Of a DNA stretch of 64,000 nt, positions 59,431 to 64,000 are shown one piece after another (within the stretch, counting starts at the first letter, position 1; each line of letters begins with the position of its first letter). Position numbers and translations under genes: made by a program. The notes under the pieces were generated by a model that saw only the letters and a program-made list of their open reading frames with translations, was not told where the DNA came from and searched no databases. The DNA is from Volvox africanus. Its lineage: Eukaryota > Chlorophyta > Chlorophyceae > Chlamydomonadales > Volvocaceae. The stretch lies in the NCBI GenBank assembly GCA_030268105.1, contig BSDZ01000003.1, positions 496,001 through 560,000 on the forward strand. The letters are read 5' to 3'.

Positions 59431-62400
59431 TGTGCATGGCTCACTCTCAACAACCTGCCCTGATCATCAGCCAGCGGGAAACTAACCAGCGACTCTCGGC
59501 CAGCCCAAAACCTGTGAATTTTTGCAATGCGCCCAGGCCTGCCTGGCCCTTATTGCATCATTCATTGGTTTATGTGCATTGCGCAGTCTGAACAACCTGC
59601 CAGAGGGAATCAAACCGGCGACTCTCGGCCAGCCCAAACTCGTTAATATTTGCAATGCTTTCAGGCCGGCCTGGCCCTTATCGCATCATTTATTCTTATA
59701 TGTGCATGGCTCACTCTCAACAACCTGCCCTGATCATCAGCCAGCGGGAAGCTAACCAGCGACTCTCTGCAAGCCCAAAACCTTTTGAAATTTGCAATGC
59801 GCCCAGGCCTGCCTGGCCCTTATTGCATCATTCATTGGTATATATGCATTGCGCAGTCTCAACAACCTGCCAGAGGGAATCTAAATGGCGACTCTCGGCC
59901 AGCCCAAACCTGTTAATATTTGCAATGCACCCAGGCCTGCCTAGCCCTTATCGCATCATTTATTCTTATATGTGCATGGCTCACTCTCAACAACCTGCCC
60001 TGATCATCAGCCAGCGGGAAGCTAACCAGCGACTCTCTGCAAGCCCAAAACCTTTTGAAATTTGCAATGCGCCCAGGCCTGCCTGGCCCTTATTGCATCA
60101 TTCATTGGTATATATGCATTGCGCAGTCTGAACAACCTGCCAGAGGGAATCAAACCGGCGACTCTCGGCCAGCCCAAACTCATTAATATTTGCAATGCTT
60201 TCAGGCTGGCCTGGCCCTTATCGCATCATTTATTCTTATATGTGCATGGCTCACTCTCAACAACCTGCCCTGATCATCAGCCAGCGGGAAGCTAACCAGC
60301 GACTCTCTGCAAGCCCAAAACCTTTTGAAATTTGCAATGCGCCCAGGCCTGCCTGGCCCTTATTGCATCATTCATTGGTATATATGCATTGCACAGTCTC
60401 AACAACCTGCCAGAGGGAATCTAAACATGTACTCTCTGCCAGCCCAAACTTGTTAATATTTGCAATGCTTTTAGGCCGGCCTGGCCCTTATCGCATCATT
60501 TATTCTTATATGTGCATGGCTCACTCTCAACAACCTGCCCTGATCATCAGCCAGCGGGAAGCTAACCAGCGACTCTCGGACAGCCCAAAACCTTTTGAAA
60601 TTTGCAATGCGCCCAGGCCTGCCTGGCCCTTATTGCATCATTCATTGGTATATATGCATTGCGCAGTCTCAACAACCTGCCAGAGGGAATCTAAATGGCG
60701 ACTCTCGGCCAGCCCAAACCTGTTAATATTTGCAATGCACCCAGGCCTGCCTAGCCCTTATCGCATCATTTATTCTTATATGTGCATGGCTCACTCTCAA
60801 CAACCTGCCCTGATCATCAGCCAGCCGGAAACTAACCAGCGACTCTCGGCCAGCCCAAAACCTGTGAATTTTTGCAATGCGCCCAGGCCTGCCTGGCCCT
60901 TATTGCATCATTCATTGGTTTATGTGCATTGCGCAGTCTGAACAACCTGCCAGAGGGAATCAAACCGGCGACTCTCGGCCAGCCCAAACCTGTTAATATT
61001 TGCAATGCACCCAGGCCTGCCTAGCCCTTATCGCATCATTTATTCTTATATGTGCATGGCTCACTCTCAACAACCTGCCCTGATCATCAGCCAGCGGGAA
61101 GCTAACCAGCGACTCTCTGCAAGCCCAAAACCTTTTGAAATTTGCAATGCGCCCAGGCCTGCCTGGCCCTTATTGCATCATTCATTGGTATATATGCATT
61201 GCGCAGTCTGAACAACCTGCCAGAGGGAATCAAACCGGCGACTCTCGGCCAGCCCAAACTCGTTAATATTTGCAATGCACCCAGGCCGGCCTGGCCCTTA
61301 TCGCATCATTTATTCTTATATGTGCATGGCTCACTCTCAACAACCTGCCCTGATCATCAGCCAGCGGGAAGCTAACCAGCGACTCTCTGCAAGCCCAAAA
61401 CCTTTTGAAATTTGCAATGCGCCCAGGCCTGCCTGGCCCTTATTGCAACATTCATTGGTATATATGCATTGCACAGTCTCAACAACCTGCCAGAGGGAAT
61501 CTAAACATGTACTCTCTGCCAGCCCAAACTTGTTAATATTTGCAATGCTTTTAGGCCGGCCTGGCCCTTATCGCATCATTTATTCTTATATGTGCATGGC
61601 TCACTCTCAACAACCTGCCCTGATCATCAGCCAGCGGGAAGCTAACCAGCGACTCTCGGACAGCCCAAAACCTTTTGAAATTTGCAATGCGCCCAGGCCT
61701 GCCTGGCCCTTATTGCATCATTCATTGGTATATATGCATTGCGCAGTCTCAACAACCTGCCAGAGGGAATCTAAATGGCGACTCTCGGCCAGCCCAAACC
61801 TGTTAATATTTGCAATGCACCCAGGCCTGCCTAGCCCTTATCGCATCATTTATTCTTATATGTGCATGGCTCACTCTCAACAACCTGCCCTGATCATCAG
61901 CCAGCGGGAAACTAACCAGCGACTCTCGGCCAGCCCAAAACCTGTGAATTTTTGCAATGCGCCCAGGCCTGCCTGGCCCTTATTGCATCATTCATTGGTT
62001 TATGTGCATTGCGCAGTCTGAACAACCTGCCAGAGGGAATCAAACCGGCGACTCTCGGCCAGCCCAAACCTGTTAATATTTGCAATGCACCCAGGCCTGC
62101 CTAGCCCTTATCGCATCATTTATTCTTATATGTGCATGGCTCACTCTCAACAACCTGCCCTGATCATCAGCCAGCGGGAAGCTAACCAGCGACTCTCTGC
62201 AAGCCCAAAACCTTTTGAAATTTGCAATGCGCCCAGGCCTGCCTGGCCCTTATTGCATCATTCATTGGTATATATGCATTGCGCAGTCTGAACAACCTGC
62301 CAGAGGGAATCAAACCGGCGACTCTCGGCCAGCCCAAACTCGTTAATATTTGCAATGCTTTCAGGCCGGCCTGGCCCTTATCGCATCATTTATTCTTATA

Positions 62401-64000
62401 TGTGCATGGCTCACTCTCAACAACCTGCCCTGATCATCAGCCAGCGGGAAGCTAACCAGCGACTCTCTGCAAGCCCAAAACCTTTTGAAATTTGCAATGC
62501 GCCCAGGCCTGCCTGGCCCTTATTGCATCATTCATTGGTATATATGCATTGCACAGTCTCAACAACCTGCCAGAGGGAATCTAAACATGTACTCTCTGCC
62601 AGCCCAAACTTGTTAATATTTGCAATGCTTTTAGGCCGGCCTTGCCCTTATCGCATCATTTATTCTTATATGTGCATGGCTCACTCTCAACAACCTGCCC
62701 TGATCATCAGCCAGCGGGAAGCTAACCAGCGACTCTCTGCAAGCCCAAAACCTTTTGAAATTTGCAATGCGCCCAGGCCTGCCTGGCCCTTATTGCATCA
62801 TTCATTGGTATATATGCATTGCGCAGTCTCAACAACCTGCCAGAGGGAATCTAAATGGCGACTCTCGGCCAGCCCAAACCTGTTAATATTTGCAATGCAC
62901 CCAGGCCTGCCTAGCCCTTATCGCATCATTTATTCTTATATGTGCATTTCTCACTCTCAACAACCTGCCCTGATCATCAGCCAGCGGGAAACTAACCAGC
63001 GACTCTCGGCCAGCCCAAAACCTGTGAATTTTTGCAATGCGCCCAGGCCTGCCTAGCCCTTATTGCATCATTCATTGGTTTATGTGCATTGCACAGTTTC
63101 AACAACCTGCCAGAGGGAATCAAACCGGCAACTCTCGGCCAGCCCAAACTCGTTAATATTTGCAATGCTTTCAGGCCGGCGTGGCCCTTATCGCATCATT
63201 TATTCTTATATGTGCATGGCTCACTCTCAACAACCTGCCCTGATCATCAGCCAGCGGAAAGCTAACCAGCGACTCTCGGACAGCCCAAAACCTTTTGAAA
63301 TTTGCAATGCGCCCAGGCCTGCCTGGCCCTTATTGCATCATTAATTGGTATATATGCATTGCACAGTCTCAACAACCTGCCAGAGGGAATCTAAACAGCT
63401 ACTCTCGGCCAGCCCAAACTTGTTAATATTTGCAATGCACCCAGGCCTGCCTAGCCCTTATCGCATCATTTATTCTTATATGTGCATGGCTCACTCTCAA
63501 CAACCTGCCCTGATCATCAGCCAGCGGGAAGCTAACCAGCGACTCTCTGCAAGCCCAAAACCTTTTGAAATTTGCAATGCGCCCAGGCCTGCCTGGCCCT
63601 TATTGCATCATTCATTGGTATATATGCATTGCGCAGTCTCAACAACCTGCCAGAGGGAATCTAAATGGCGACTCTCGGCCAGCCCAAACCTGTTAATATT
63701 TGCAATGCACCCAGGCCTGCCTAGCCCTTATCGCATCATTTATTCTTATATGTGCATGGCTCACTCTCAACAACCTGCCCTGATCATCAGCCATCGGGAA
63801 CCTAACCAGCGACTCTCGGACAGCCCAAAACCTTTTGTAATTTGCAATGCGCCCGGGCCTGCCTGGTCCTTATTGCATCATGAATTGGTATATATGCATT
63901 GCACAGTCTCAACAACCTGCCAGAGGGAATCAAACCGGCGACTCTCGGCCAGCCTAAACCTGTTAATATTTGCAATGCTTTCAGGCCTGATTGGACCTTA
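59431..64000. repeat. Highly regular 270-bp dimers in a 1080-bp higher-order repeat
   Basis: The marker TGTGCATGGC recurs every 270 bp from 59431 to 63751 without a net indel (one copy, at 62941, reads TGTGCATTTC). A dimer splits into 128 and 142 bp (GCAATGC at 60334, 60462, 60604). Private variants recur every four dimers: CTAAACATGTACTCTCTGCC at 60421, 61501 and 62581. The window ends inside the array. Confidence 0.92.

Noticed and set aside
46413..64000. Possible CRISPR array (repeats with regular spacing)
   Set aside because: The intervals are diverged copies of the same monomer, not unique spacers, and the units are 128-142 bp; the context is eukaryotic.

Overview
The window is eukaryotic nuclear DNA dominated by repeats. 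It holds Ty3/gypsy retrotransposons with a C-terminal chromodomain (chromoviruses), the end of a decayed Ty1/copia-type element, and about 48 kb of a complex tandem satellite. I see no convincing host gene. The species cannot be fixed from the sequence; an alga, oomycete or plant-like genome fits the element types, but that is inference. One short bacterial-type fragment inside the satellite probably comes from an organelle-type nuclear gene, a symbiont, or an assembly chimera.

Layout. 1-5263: chromovirus A, cut by the window edge and broken by stops, a frameshift and loss of its polypurine tract. 5264-5794: unassigned. 5795-7403: fragment B of the same family (end of integrase, chromodomain, 3' LTR). 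7404-8603: decayed copia-type element on the minus strand, with a Gag pseudogene, a half-tRNA primer site and an LTR that ends exactly where the satellite begins. 8604-38939: satellite, first part, with a 282-bp foreign insert at about 30589-30870. 38940-46407: chromovirus C, 7468 bp, structurally complete, flanked by the 5-bp duplication GTTGG. 46408-64000: satellite, second part, running off the window.

Element C encodes Gag (411 aa) and Pol (protease, RT, RNase H, integrase, chromodomain). The two lie in the same reading frame, separated by a single TAG, with the frame open immediately after it. This predicts Gag-Pol synthesis by stop-codon readthrough rather than frameshifting. Element A keeps the same TAG arrangement. 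Upstream of gag there is a possible spliced leader ORF. The LTRs carry five perfect short hairpins, three with TCGY loops.

The satellite is hierarchical. Monomers come in a short form (about 128 bp), a medium form (about 142 bp, extra CTGATCATCAGCC block) and a long form (about 192-198 bp, an internal duplication plus an (ATC)n run). Short plus medium make a 270-bp dimer, and four dimers make a 1080-bp higher-order repeat near the right end. On the left, long-form blocks are copied as tandem segments of 2496, 1507 and about 4060 bp. Element C sits in one copy of a duplicated block of about 1.2 kb, and the other copy shows the uninterrupted sequence. A working reading is a heterochromatic (possibly centromeric, pericentromeric or subtelomeric) array that receives chromodomain elements; the chromatin state is inference.
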